Assembly (NCBI GenBank): GCA_934555855.1
Contig: CAKTFL010000140.1
Coordinates: 1 to 6,100 of the forward strand
DNA from: an uncultured Sphingomonas sp.
Lineage (GTDB): Bacteria; Pseudomonadota; Alphaproteobacteria; Sphingomonadales; Sphingomonadaceae
Direction: 5' to 3'
DNA: 6,100 bases
The notes below the pieces were generated by a model. That model was not told where the DNA came from. It did not search any database and saw nothing but the letters and a program-made list of their open reading frames with translations. The position numbers and the translations under genes are program-made. Numbering within the stretch: position 1 is the first letter of the stretch; each line of letters begins with the position of its first letter. Positions 1 through 5,079 of the stretch are shown here, one piece after another.

Positions 1-1300
1 GTCGGGGAGGCTGGCCGCTGCTACTTCCGCGGGACGGGCGCGGAGGCCTGGCGCCGCTGCCGCCGCGAGCCGGGCGGGACGGCTCGCCGCTGCTGCTGGC
101 GCGAGGGGGGCGCGACGGCCTGGCAGGTCGGGAGGACTTGGCGGTGTCTGCATTCGGCGAGCGGCCGAACTTTCGCGTGTTTCCTTCGTCTTCCCGGCGC
201 GGGCCAGCGTCCAGTGCCGCCGTTTGAGGGCTGTTCCGCCGCTGGGTCCTTCCCCTTTGCTGACCAGCGTCGACGGGCCGGGATGGGCGGTCGGCAGCTG
301 AACTCCGGCCTTCGCCGGGGTGGCGGGGAGTCGTGGACCGACGAGAAGGCTTCGCCTGGCGATCACGCGTCCCCTGGCTGGGAGGAGCGCCCTGCCGAGA
401 AGAAGCGACGCGTTCAGGACGGCTTCCCCGGGCCGGTCCGGGGAAGCCGCCGGCGGACGGCTTGGCAGATGGCATATCCGTCATGGTGGCGTCTTGCGGC
501 GCCCGGACCGGCGAGGCGGCGATCGGATCGAATGGACGCGAGCGCTTGCCCGTCAGCGTCTGGCGGAAGGCGATCAGGTCAGCCTGCCTCACCTCGCCCA
601 TCTCGCCTGGCGCGAGTTCGCCTAACAGGAACGGTCCATAGCGGGTGCGGATCAGCCGGCCGACCTGAAGCCCGAGATGCTCGAGTACCCGGCGAACCTC
701 CCGATTCTTGCCCTCAGCCAGGGTCAGCTCGATCCAGACATTGGCGCCGGTCCGGCGTTCGAGATTGGCGTCGATCTGCCCATAGCGGACGCCCTCGATC
801 TCGACGCCCTCGATCAGTTCCTCCAGCTGCGCCTGGCTGACCTGGCCATAGGCACGCGCCCGGTAGCTGCGCTCGACGCCCGTCGCCGGCAGCTCCAACT
901 GACGCTTCAGCTCCCCATCGGTAGTGAGGAGCAGCAGGCCCTCGGTATTGAGGTCCAGACGACCGACCGGCACCACGCGCGGCAGGTCCGCTGGCAGCCG
1001 GTCGTAGATGGTGGGTCGCCCCTTGGGATCGCGCTCGGTGACGAGCAGGCCGATGGGCTTATGATACAGGAACAGCCTCGCGGGCGCGGGCGCCGCCACC
1101 GGCTTGCCGTCCACCGTCACGCCGGCGAGCGACGCCAGCACGGTGTTGGGCGTGGTCAGCGCAGTGCCGGAATGGGCAACCCGGCCGTCGGCGATCATGC
1201 GCTCCACTTCCCGGCGCGATGCCACGCCGGCGCGGGCGAGCAGCTTTGCGATACGCTCACCCCGGCGGGCGGGGGCGTCCTGGTCGCGGCGGGTCGTCAT
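1..1300 (-). CDS. rluB: 23S rRNA pseudouridine synthase, RluB/RsuA family (3' end outside window)
   Basis: This enzyme isomerises a uridine of 23S rRNA to pseudouridine during ribosome assembly (U2605 in E. coli RluB). ATG at 1298-1300 opens a frame with no stop through 433 codons to the left edge. An N-terminal S4 RNA-binding domain spans about residues 13-60 (RIAKLLARAGVASRRE). The RsuA-type catalytic domain spans about 76-245. It contains HKPIG (80-84), VGRLDLNTEGLLLLT (112-126) with the expected catalytic Asp116, EGKNREVRR (196-204) and RTRYGP (218-223). From about residue 250 the protein becomes a low-complexity basic tail rich in Arg, Ser, Pro and Gly, at least 180 residues long. Many alphaproteobacterial RluB proteins have such tails; E. 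coli RluB is about 290 residues in total. The gene diverges from the receiver gene. No Shine-Dalgarno is evident, but GCTATG lies 8 bases before the ATG. RluB is more likely than RsuA or RluE because of the long tail, but the target base is inferred. Confidence 0.93.
   Translation of the reverse strand, partial: MTTRRDQDAPARRGERIAKLLARAGVASRREVERMIADGRVAHSGTALTTPNTVLASLAGVTVDGKPVAAPAPARLFLYHKPIGLLVTERDPKGRPTIYDRLPADLPRVVPVGRLDLNTEGLLLLTTDGELKRQLELPATGVERSYRARAYGQVSQAQLEELIEGVEIEGVRYGQIDANLERRTGANVWIELTLAEGKNREVRRVLEHLGLQVGRLIRTRYGPFLLGELAPGEMGEVRQADLIAFRQTLTGKRSRPFDPIAASPVRAPQDATMTDMPSAKPSAGGFPGPARGSRPERVASSRQGAPPSQGTRDRQAKPSRRSTTPRHPGEGRSSAADRPSRPVDAGQQRGRTQRRNSPQTAALDAGPRREDEGNTRKFGRSPNADTAKSSRPARPSRPPRASSSGEPSRPARGGSGARPPRPSRGSSSGQPPR
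8..121 (-). repeat. Degenerate repeat coding Arg/Pro/Ser-rich units in the RluB tail
   Basis: Two similar 14-residue blocks occur 24 residues apart in the RluB tail. Residues 394-407 (nt 80-121) read RPSRPPRASSSGEP and residues 418-431 (nt 8-49) read RPPRPSRGSSSGQP. The linker between them is also Arg/Gly/Ser-rich. The second copy stops at the window edge, so the array may continue outside. Repeats of this kind are typical of disordered basic RNA-binding tails. Confidence 0.6.
303..320. repeat. REP-like palindrome inside the rluB tail
   Basis: The core CCGGC-CTTC-GCCGG (305-318) forms a 5-base-pair stem with a 4-base loop. It can be extended by a wobble pair (304/319) and a C-G pair (303/320). 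On the minus strand the core and flank read CACCCCGGCGAAGGCCGGAG. From memory, this resembles the short dispersed repeats found between genes in sphingomonad and related genomes. Here it is in frame within rluB and codes for residues 327-333 (HPGEGRS). Confidence 0.45.
420..449. repeat. Perfect 11-bp inverted repeat inside the rluB tail
   Basis: CGGCTTCCCCG (420-430) and CGGGGAAGCCG (439-449) are exact reverse complements around an 8-base spacer. This could form a strong GC hairpin in DNA or mRNA. It codes for residues 284-294 of the RluB tail (GGFPGPARGSR). Coding sequence gives no obvious reason for so perfect an inverted repeat. A captured REP-like element is one explanation, and an internal mRNA hairpin or attenuator is another. 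There is no U-tract, so a classic terminator is unlikely. Confidence 0.55.
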
Positions 1301-1428
1301 CGGCGTGCCATAGCCAAGAAATTGCACAGGCGCGAAAATATTTGCGTCGCGTTATGAACAGTCGCGTTATCGCCGCTCAGGGCTGGCTCGACTCGGCGAG
1401 CCCAAGAAAGATGGGGACGATCCGGCGA
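1301..1428. promoter_or_regulatory. Divergent intergenic region between rluB and the receiver gene
   Basis: This 128-base gap separates the divergent starts, so it should hold a promoter for each gene. Around 1331-1348 there is an AT-rich imperfect palindrome: AAATATTT at 1336-1343 is perfect, and G1334/C1345 and C1333/G1346 also pair. GTCGCGTTAT occurs twice as a direct repeat (1346-1355 and 1361-1370, period 15). A 6-bp hairpin (1385-1390 with 1397-1402) lies nearer the receiver and encloses one GACTC (1390-1394), a possible CcrM-type GANTC methylation site. I see no convincing -35/-10 pair for the receiver gene. Confidence 0.5.
1309..1314 (-). promoter_or_regulatory. GCTATG element 8 bases before the rluB start
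   Basis: On the minus strand GCTATG is followed by 8 bases and then the rluB ATG. Two other genes here carry GCTAGG at nearly the same distance. Read as a -10 hexamer, it would start transcription at or next to the ATG and give a leaderless or near-leaderless mRNA. That would fit the lack of a Shine-Dalgarno in front of rluB. No convincing -35 is visible. Confidence 0.3.
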
Positions 1429-1860
1429 ATGCTGTTCGGACGCAAGAATCGGGCGATCGTTCGCCTGCTGCTCGTAGAAGACGAGCCGTTGATTGCGTTC
1501 GACAACGAGCATTTCCTGTCCGACGCCAAATTCGACGTTGTTGCTACGGTCGACAAGGTCACCGACGCGCTGAGCGTGATCGAGTCGGGCGAGCCGATCG
1601 ACCTCGTGCTGGTTGACGTGGCGCTGGCCGATGGATCGGGCGTGGAGGTGGCGCGTGCCGCCCAAGCGCAGGGCGTGGCCGTGCTGTTCGTCACTGGCAA
1701 TTGTCCGGTGGAGGCGCCCGACCTGGCGGACGGGTGCCTCGCCAAGCCCTATGCCCAGCGCGACCTGCTCCAGGCGATCACCGCGATCGAGGCGACGCGT
1801 GAAGGGCGGCCGGTAAAGAAGGTACCAGCCGGATTTCGCCTGTTCGATCGCCAGGGATAG
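1429..1860 (+). CDS. Single-domain response regulator (receiver only)
   Basis: This 143-residue protein is a CheY-like receiver with no output domain. It would take a phosphoryl group from a histidine kinase and act through protein contacts in the cytoplasm. Visible features are the acidic pocket E17/D18/E19, the phosphoacceptor Asp63 in VLVDVAL, the switch Thr89 in FVTG, and the conserved Lys106 in AKPY. The FVTGNCP stretch resembles the FATG-type motif of alphaproteobacterial receivers such as those of the general stress response in sphingomonads; that link is inference. I chose ATG 1429 (MLFGRK) because related proteins, as I recall them, begin with MLFG just before the receiver, and GGGA lies 11 bases upstream. 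In-frame ATGs at 1354 and 1411 would add 25 or 6 residues unlike the family. The gene diverges from rluB and lies 48 bases upstream of the transporter on the same strand. No partner kinase is in the window. Confidence 0.88.
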   Translation: MLFGRKNRAIVRLLLVEDEPLIAFDNEHFLSDAKFDVVATVDKVTDALSVIESGEPIDLVLVDVALADGSGVEVARAAQAQGVAVLFVTGNCPVEAPDLADGCLAKPYAQRDLLQAITAIEATREGRPVKKVPAGFRLFDRQG

Positions 1861-1893
1861 CGACCGATCGGGCTTCCCTGTCGTCCGTTTGCC

Positions 1894-1899
1894 GCTAGG
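1894..1899 (+). promoter_or_regulatory. GCTAGG element before the transporter start (-10-like or Shine-Dalgarno)
   Basis: GCTAGG is followed by 9 bases, ending GCGGCC, and then ATG. The AGGG at 1897-1900 is also 8 bases from the ATG and could serve as an ordinary Shine-Dalgarno, so the element has two readings. The arrangement closely matches that before folC (GCTAGG, 8 bases ending GCGGCC, ATG). Confidence 0.4.
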
Positions 1900-1908
1900 G
1901 TCGCGGCC

Positions 1909-3237
1909 ATGACGGATCGGCAAGCGGTATCTAGCGACGGACAACGGCACTGGATCGATGGGATCCGCCCCTATGTGGAACGCGAGCCGCTCGCGGCGTT
2001 CGGGCTGGGCGTGTCCTCCGGTTTTCCCTATGCGATGATCGGCGCGACGCTGACCACGCGGCTCGCGCAGGACGGCATCGACAAGAAGACCGTGACCGCG
2101 TTCACGCTCGGGTTTCTGGTCTATAATCTGAAGCCGCTTTGGGCCTGGATGGTGGACGGCGTCAGGCTACCGGTGCTCGGCGCGCTGGGGCAGCGGGTGT
2201 CCTGGCTGATCCTGGCGGGTGCGATGGTGATCGCGGCCGTCCTGAACCTGGCGGTGGTCGATCCGCGCGCGAGCATCTCCGCGACCGTGATCGCGGCGCT
2301 GCTGGTCGGCTTTGCCGGCGCCACCTATGACATCGTGATCGACGCCTATCGGATCGAGACGCTCAAGCCTTATCAGCTCGGCGTCGGTTCCGGCATGACC
2401 CAATATGGCTGGCGGATCGGATCGGTGCTGGCGGGATCGCTCGCACTCATCGTTTCGGCGCGGGCGGGCTGGACGGCGGGTTATGCCGTGTGCGGGCTGT
2501 TCGCGCTGCCGGCCATGCTGATCGGGCTGGCGATGGGAGAGCCGCCCCGCCATCGCGAGCCGATCGGCCGGCGAGGCGCGGGAGAGGTGGTCGGGTCCAT
2601 CGTCGGGCCCTTTGTCGAGTTCTTCCGGCGCGAGGGCGCATTGGTCGTGCTGCTGTTCATCCTGATCCACAAGATCGGCGATACGCTGGGGCAGATCGTG
2701 CTCAGGCTGTTGCTCAACGACCTGGGTTTTTCCAACGACGAGATCGCCCTGTACGACATCGGTGTGGGCTTCTGGGCCTATCTGATCGGGATCTTCATCG
2801 GCGGGGTGCTGTACGCGCGTCTGGGATTGAAGCGGTCGGTGCTGATCAGCCTGGTGTTGATGGCCGTTTCCAATGCCAGCTTCGCCTGGCTGGCAGCGGC
2901 AGGGCACAGCAATGCCGGTTTGGCGGGCGCGATCGGGTTCGAGAACATCGCCAGCGGCATCGGCGGGGTGACGGTGATCGCCTATTTTGCGGCGCTCTGC
3001 GACCTGCGCTTCACGGCGGCGCAGTACGCTTTGATCTCAGCGGGGGCGAGTGTAGTCGGGCGGTTGCTGACGGCCACAACCGCGGGAGCTCTGGTCGAGC
3101 GGCTGGGCTATGTCGACTTCTACTGGCTGACCACGGCGGCGGCCGTTCCCGGCGTGGTCCTGTTCTGGTGGATGAGCCGGACCGGACTGGTCGACCGTTC
3201 GATCGGCAGCGCCGGCGTCGACAACGGCGTCAGCTGA
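1909..3237 (+). CDS. AmpG/PAT-family MFS transporter, inner membrane
   Basis: This 442-residue polytopic membrane protein of the major facilitator superfamily resembles AmpG, the permease that imports anhydromuropeptides during cell-wall recycling. AmpG-type landmarks are GLGVSSGFP (32-40), LKPLWAWMVD (74-83), ATYDIVIDAYR (138-148, compare ASQDIVFDAWK in E. coli AmpG), HKIGD (254-258), FENIASGIGG (from 344), and a stretch from about 370 with QYAL and VVGR. About 12 membrane segments are apparent, with a charged cytoplasmic loop near 205-230. E. coli AmpG has 491 residues and an extra C-terminal membrane pair, which is absent here. The N-terminus up to about residue 25 is hydrophilic, with no cleavable signal. 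ATG 1909 fits the AGGG 8 bases upstream. The gene follows the receiver by 48 bases and converges with the small unknown gene, overlapping it by 8 bases. Family assignment is firm. Muropeptide as substrate is inferred, since PAT-family relatives in alphaproteobacteria are mostly untested. Confidence 0.88.
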   Translation: MTDRQAVSSDGQRHWIDGIRPYVEREPLAAFGLGVSSGFPYAMIGATLTTRLAQDGIDKKTVTAFTLGFLVYNLKPLWAWMVDGVRLPVLGALGQRVSWLILAGAMVIAAVLNLAVVDPRASISATVIAALLVGFAGATYDIVIDAYRIETLKPYQLGVGSGMTQYGWRIGSVLAGSLALIVSARAGWTAGYAVCGLFALPAMLIGLAMGEPPRHREPIGRRGAGEVVGSIVGPFVEFFRREGALVVLLFILIHKIGDTLGQIVLRLLLNDLGFSNDEIALYDIGVGFWAYLIGIFIGGVLYARLGLKRSVLISLVLMAVSNASFAWLAAAGHSNAGLAGAIGFENIASGIGGVTVIAYFAALCDLRFTAAQYALISAGASVVGRLLTATTAGALVERLGYVDFYWLTTAAAVPGVVLFWWMSRTGLVDRSIGSAGVDNGVS

Positions 3238-3655
3238 TCGGTCGGCCGGCGTCCGCGAAGCTGATCGCGACTGCTGCGGCGGAGGCAAGCACCCGGTCGG
3301 TTTCGCGGGTGGCGAGAAGGTCGCCGAGCAAGGTGGACGCCTGACTCGGACGCGTCTCTGCAACGGCCAGGATCGTCAGCAAGCCCGCTTCCGACCCGGT
3401 CATGCGTGGGCAGCAGCATGGCGCGATCGCCACCGTGCGGCCGGCGGTTGCCGCGATCTCCGCCATCAGGGCGCGCATCAGCACCAGGGGGCGGCGGAAT
3501 TGAAGACCGAACGCCGTGAAGAAGCTGTGCGCCGCGGCCGCGTCCGCAAGCCCGTGCGCGCCCATGCGGCGGACCGCGAACAGCGCGATGCGGGCATTGG
3601 CGCATTCCGGCAGGAGGTGGGGGAGCAGGACGGCGGGAAGGTCAGACTCGGACAT
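3230..3655 (-). CDS. Small protein of unknown function with CCCP motif (probably DUF6628)
   Basis: This 141-residue protein looks soluble and has no signal peptide or clear membrane segment. From memory it belongs to a family found in sphingomonads that I believe is called DUF6628; its function is not known to me. Visible features are ALFAVRRMGAHGLADA (24-39), then HSFFTAFGLQFRRPLVLMRALMAE (43-66), then IAPCCCPRMT (77-86) with three adjacent cysteines at 80-82, and an Ala-rich helical C-terminus. The cysteine cluster followed by Pro suggests metal binding or redox use, which is inference. I chose ATG 3655 because GGAG (3665-3668) is 9 bases upstream. A TTG at 3664 is in frame but directly abuts that GGAG, and an in-frame stop lies just upstream at 3677-3679. 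The gene is 66 bases after folC on the same strand. A Fur-like palindrome lies between them, so it may be transcribed separately. Confidence 0.82.
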   Translation of the reverse strand: MSESDLPAVLLPHLLPECANARIALFAVRRMGAHGLADAAAAHSFFTAFGLQFRRPLVLMRALMAEIAATAGRTVAIAPCCCPRMTGSEAGLLTILAVAETRPSQASTLLGDLLATRETDRVLASAAAVAISFADAGRPIS

Positions 3656-3680
3656 GGGGGACAACTCCGTTCGCCATCAT
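3642..3680 (-). other. Possible 11-12-codon leader ORF overlapping the start of the small CCCP gene
   Basis: On the minus strand TAAGGA is followed 3 and 6 bases later by two consecutive ATGs (3678-3680 and 3675-3677). The reading frame is (M)MANGVVPHVRV, with TGA at 3642-3644. It overlaps the first codons of the downstream gene in another frame. The Shine-Dalgarno match is better than that of the main gene. It could couple translation or be chance; the peptide has no attenuator-like run of one amino acid. Confidence 0.2.
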
Positions 3681-3692
3681 CCTTCCTTACCC

Positions 3693-3711
3693 GCTATTGA
3701 TAGTCAATCGC
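3693..3711. promoter_or_regulatory. Fur-like palindromic operator upstream of the CCCP gene
   Basis: ATTGA (3696-3700), TAG, TCAAT (3704-3708) is a perfect inverted repeat. It is flanked by outer GC (3693-3694) and GC (3710-3711), giving GCTATTGATAGTCAATCGC. It is an AT-rich island in GC-rich DNA, 38 bases before the ATG of the small gene and 11 bases past the folC stop. Its layout recalls ferric uptake regulator (Fur/Irr-type) boxes of alphaproteobacteria. It does not fit the FNR pattern TTGAT-N4-ATCAA. A core promoter probably overlaps it; minus-strand TTGACT (3702-3707) is a candidate -35, with no strong -10. Confidence 0.4.
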
Positions 3712-3721
3712 AACTAGGCCA

Positions 3722-5038
3722 TCAGTCAGGCAGCTCGTCGTTCCCGGCCAGCACGGCGCCCGCGAGATAGAGCGACCCCGCGACCAGTGCGACCGCCGGG
3801 CCGCTCGTCACGCGCGACAGCGAGGCGAGCGCGGCCGGTACGTCGGCGGCGGTTTCCGCAGGCGTGCCGAGCTGCTCGGCGAGGCGTGCCAGCGCCAGCG
3901 GCCGGTAATGCTCATGGCCGGGCACGGGCACCGCGATGACCCGTTCTGTCATCGGCGCGAGAAGGCGGAGCACGTCACGCGCGTCCTTGTTGGCCAGCAT
4001 TCCCAGCACGAGCGTCACCGGCCGGCCACGTGCGATCGTTCGCAAGGCGCGCGCGACCGGCGCGGCTGCGGAGGGGTTGTGGGCGCCGTCCAGCCACAGC
4101 TCGCTGCCGGCCGGCAGCATGGCGGTGAGCGGGCCGTCACCCAGCCGCTGCATCCGCGCGGGCCATGTCGCCCAGTCGGCTGCTGCGCGCATGGCAGCTT
4201 CGGGCACGTTCACCGCGCCCTGATGGCGCAGCATGGCGAGGGCGAGCGCCAGATTGCGCGACTGATGCGCGCCGACCAGCCGGGGACGCCGCGTCACGAC
4301 CGTGAAGCCCGGATCAAGGTAGCGGACGGTGGTTCGGGCCGTTTCGCTGGACCAGGCCAGCCCGCGCGCGAACACGGGCGCGCCGGCCGCCTCCGCCACG
4401 GCCGCGACACGCGCCCGGACGGCGACAGGATAGTCCATGGTGACCAGCGGGACGCCGGATTTTGCGATGCCGGCCTTCTCCGCCGCAATGTCGATCAGCC
4501 GGTTGCCCAGGAACTGCTGATGGTCGTAGCCGAGCGCCGCCACCCCGCACACCGCCGGCTGGACGAGGTTGGTCGCATCGAGTCGCCCGCCCAGGCCGAC
4601 CTCCACGATTGTCGCTGCCGCCGGCGTTCGTGCGAAGGCGAGGAAGGCGGCGGCCGTCGTTACCTCGAAGAAGCTGGCATCGATGCCCTCGGCGTGGTCG
4701 AGCACCTCCGAAAGCAGTGCGGCCAGCGTCGTGTCGTCCACCAGCTGGCCCGCGACGCGGATGCGTTCGTTGAAACGGACCAAATGCGGGCTGGAATAGA
4801 CATGGGCCGCCTTGCCCGTGGCCTCGATCGCGGCGCGCAGAAAGGCGCAGGTCGATCCCTTGCCGTTGGTGCCGGCAACGTGGAACACCGGCGGCATCGA
4901 CAGATGCGGGTCGCCCAGCCGGGACAGCAGGCGCCCGATCCGGTCCAGCCCCAATGTGTCCGCCCCGGGTGACAGGCTGGAAAGCCGGTCGAGCTGTGCC
5001 TGGACGGCGGGATCGGATGAGATGGCGTGATCGGGCAT
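3722..5038 (-). CDS. folC: Dihydrofolate synthase / folylpolyglutamate synthase
   Basis: FolC uses ATP to add L-glutamate to dihydropteroate, giving dihydrofolate, and extends polyglutamate tails on folates in the cytoplasm. The 438-residue length fits the Mur-ligase-like family (E. coli FolC 422). The ATP-binding P-loop is AGTNGKGST (55-63), preceded by HV. Family signatures are YSSPHLVRFNERI (81-93), FFEVTTAAAF (123-132), EVGLGGRLDATN (146-157), DHQQFLG (172-178) and AEKAGI (186-191), where Lys188 is the expected carbamylated lysine. GAHQSRNLALAL (from 256) and LDGAHNP (316-322) follow in the C-terminal half. ATG 5038 gives the usual short hydrophilic N-terminus before the domain. The gene follows accD by 41 bases in the trpA-accD-folC cluster, and GCTAGG stands 8 bases before its ATG. 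Whether this single FolC has both activities cannot be read from the sequence, but bifunctionality is usual in proteobacteria. Confidence 0.95.
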   Translation of the reverse strand: MPDHAISSDPAVQAQLDRLSSLSPGADTLGLDRIGRLLSRLGDPHLSMPPVFHVAGTNGKGSTCAFLRAAIEATGKAAHVYSSPHLVRFNERIRVAGQLVDDTTLAALLSEVLDHAEGIDASFFEVTTAAAFLAFARTPAAATIVEVGLGGRLDATNLVQPAVCGVAALGYDHQQFLGNRLIDIAAEKAGIAKSGVPLVTMDYPVAVRARVAAVAEAAGAPVFARGLAWSSETARTTVRYLDPGFTVVTRRPRLVGAHQSRNLALALAMLRHQGAVNVPEAAMRAAADWATWPARMQRLGDGPLTAMLPAGSELWLDGAHNPSAAAPVARALRTIARGRPVTLVLGMLANKDARDVLRLLAPMTERVIAVPVPGHEHYRPLALARLAEQLGTPAETAADVPAALASLSRVTSGPAVALVAGSLYLAGAVLAGNDELPD

Positions 5039-5046
5039 GGCCGCAG

Positions 5047-5052
5047 CCTAGC
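5047..5052 (-). promoter_or_regulatory. GCTAGG element before the folC start (-10-like or Shine-Dalgarno)
   Basis: On the minus strand GCTAGG is followed by CTGCGGCC and then the folC ATG, nearly the same layout as before the transporter gene. AGG could be a weak Shine-Dalgarno at 8 bases. As a -10, it would give folC its own promoter inside the 41-base gap after accD. No clear -35 is visible. Confidence 0.35.
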
Positions 5053-5079
5053 ATTGCGCGTTGCGAAAGGTGATCCGGT

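Noticed and set aside
1297..1311. Minus-strand five-codon frame ATG-GCA-CGC-CGA-TGA whose stop overlaps the rluB start
   Set aside because: No Shine-Dalgarno precedes it, and its ATG is part of the GCTATG element. It is too short to separate from chance.
214..1357. Plus-strand open frames opposite rluB (214-840 and 677-1357)
   Set aside because: The minus strand codes for clear RluB motifs across this region and stays open through the tail. The plus-strand products have no recognisable domain.
1385..1402. Terminator for one of the divergent genes
   Set aside because: The hairpin stem is only 6 bp, has no T-run, and lies upstream of the receiver gene rather than after a coding region.
1219..1428. 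Upstream extension of the receiver gene to an ATG at 1219
   Set aside because: It would run back into the rluB coding region and add 70 Arg-rich residues not found in single-domain receivers. MLFG at 1429 is the natural start.
2167..2907. 246-codon minus-strand frame inside the transporter gene
   Set aside because: The plus strand holds unmistakable AmpG-like motifs over the same bases. The minus product is a Gln/His/Arg-rich shadow.
3696..3709. FNR/FixK-type site in the folC-CCCP gene gap
   Set aside because: TTGAT is present, but the second half reads AATCG rather than ATCAA at the required spacing. The symmetry is centred differently, on TAG.
3908..4972. 354-codon open frame on the plus strand opposite folC
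   Set aside because: It lies wholly antisense to a clear folC. Its product is Arg/His/Gly-rich with no recognisable domain, as expected from the complement of GC-rich codons.
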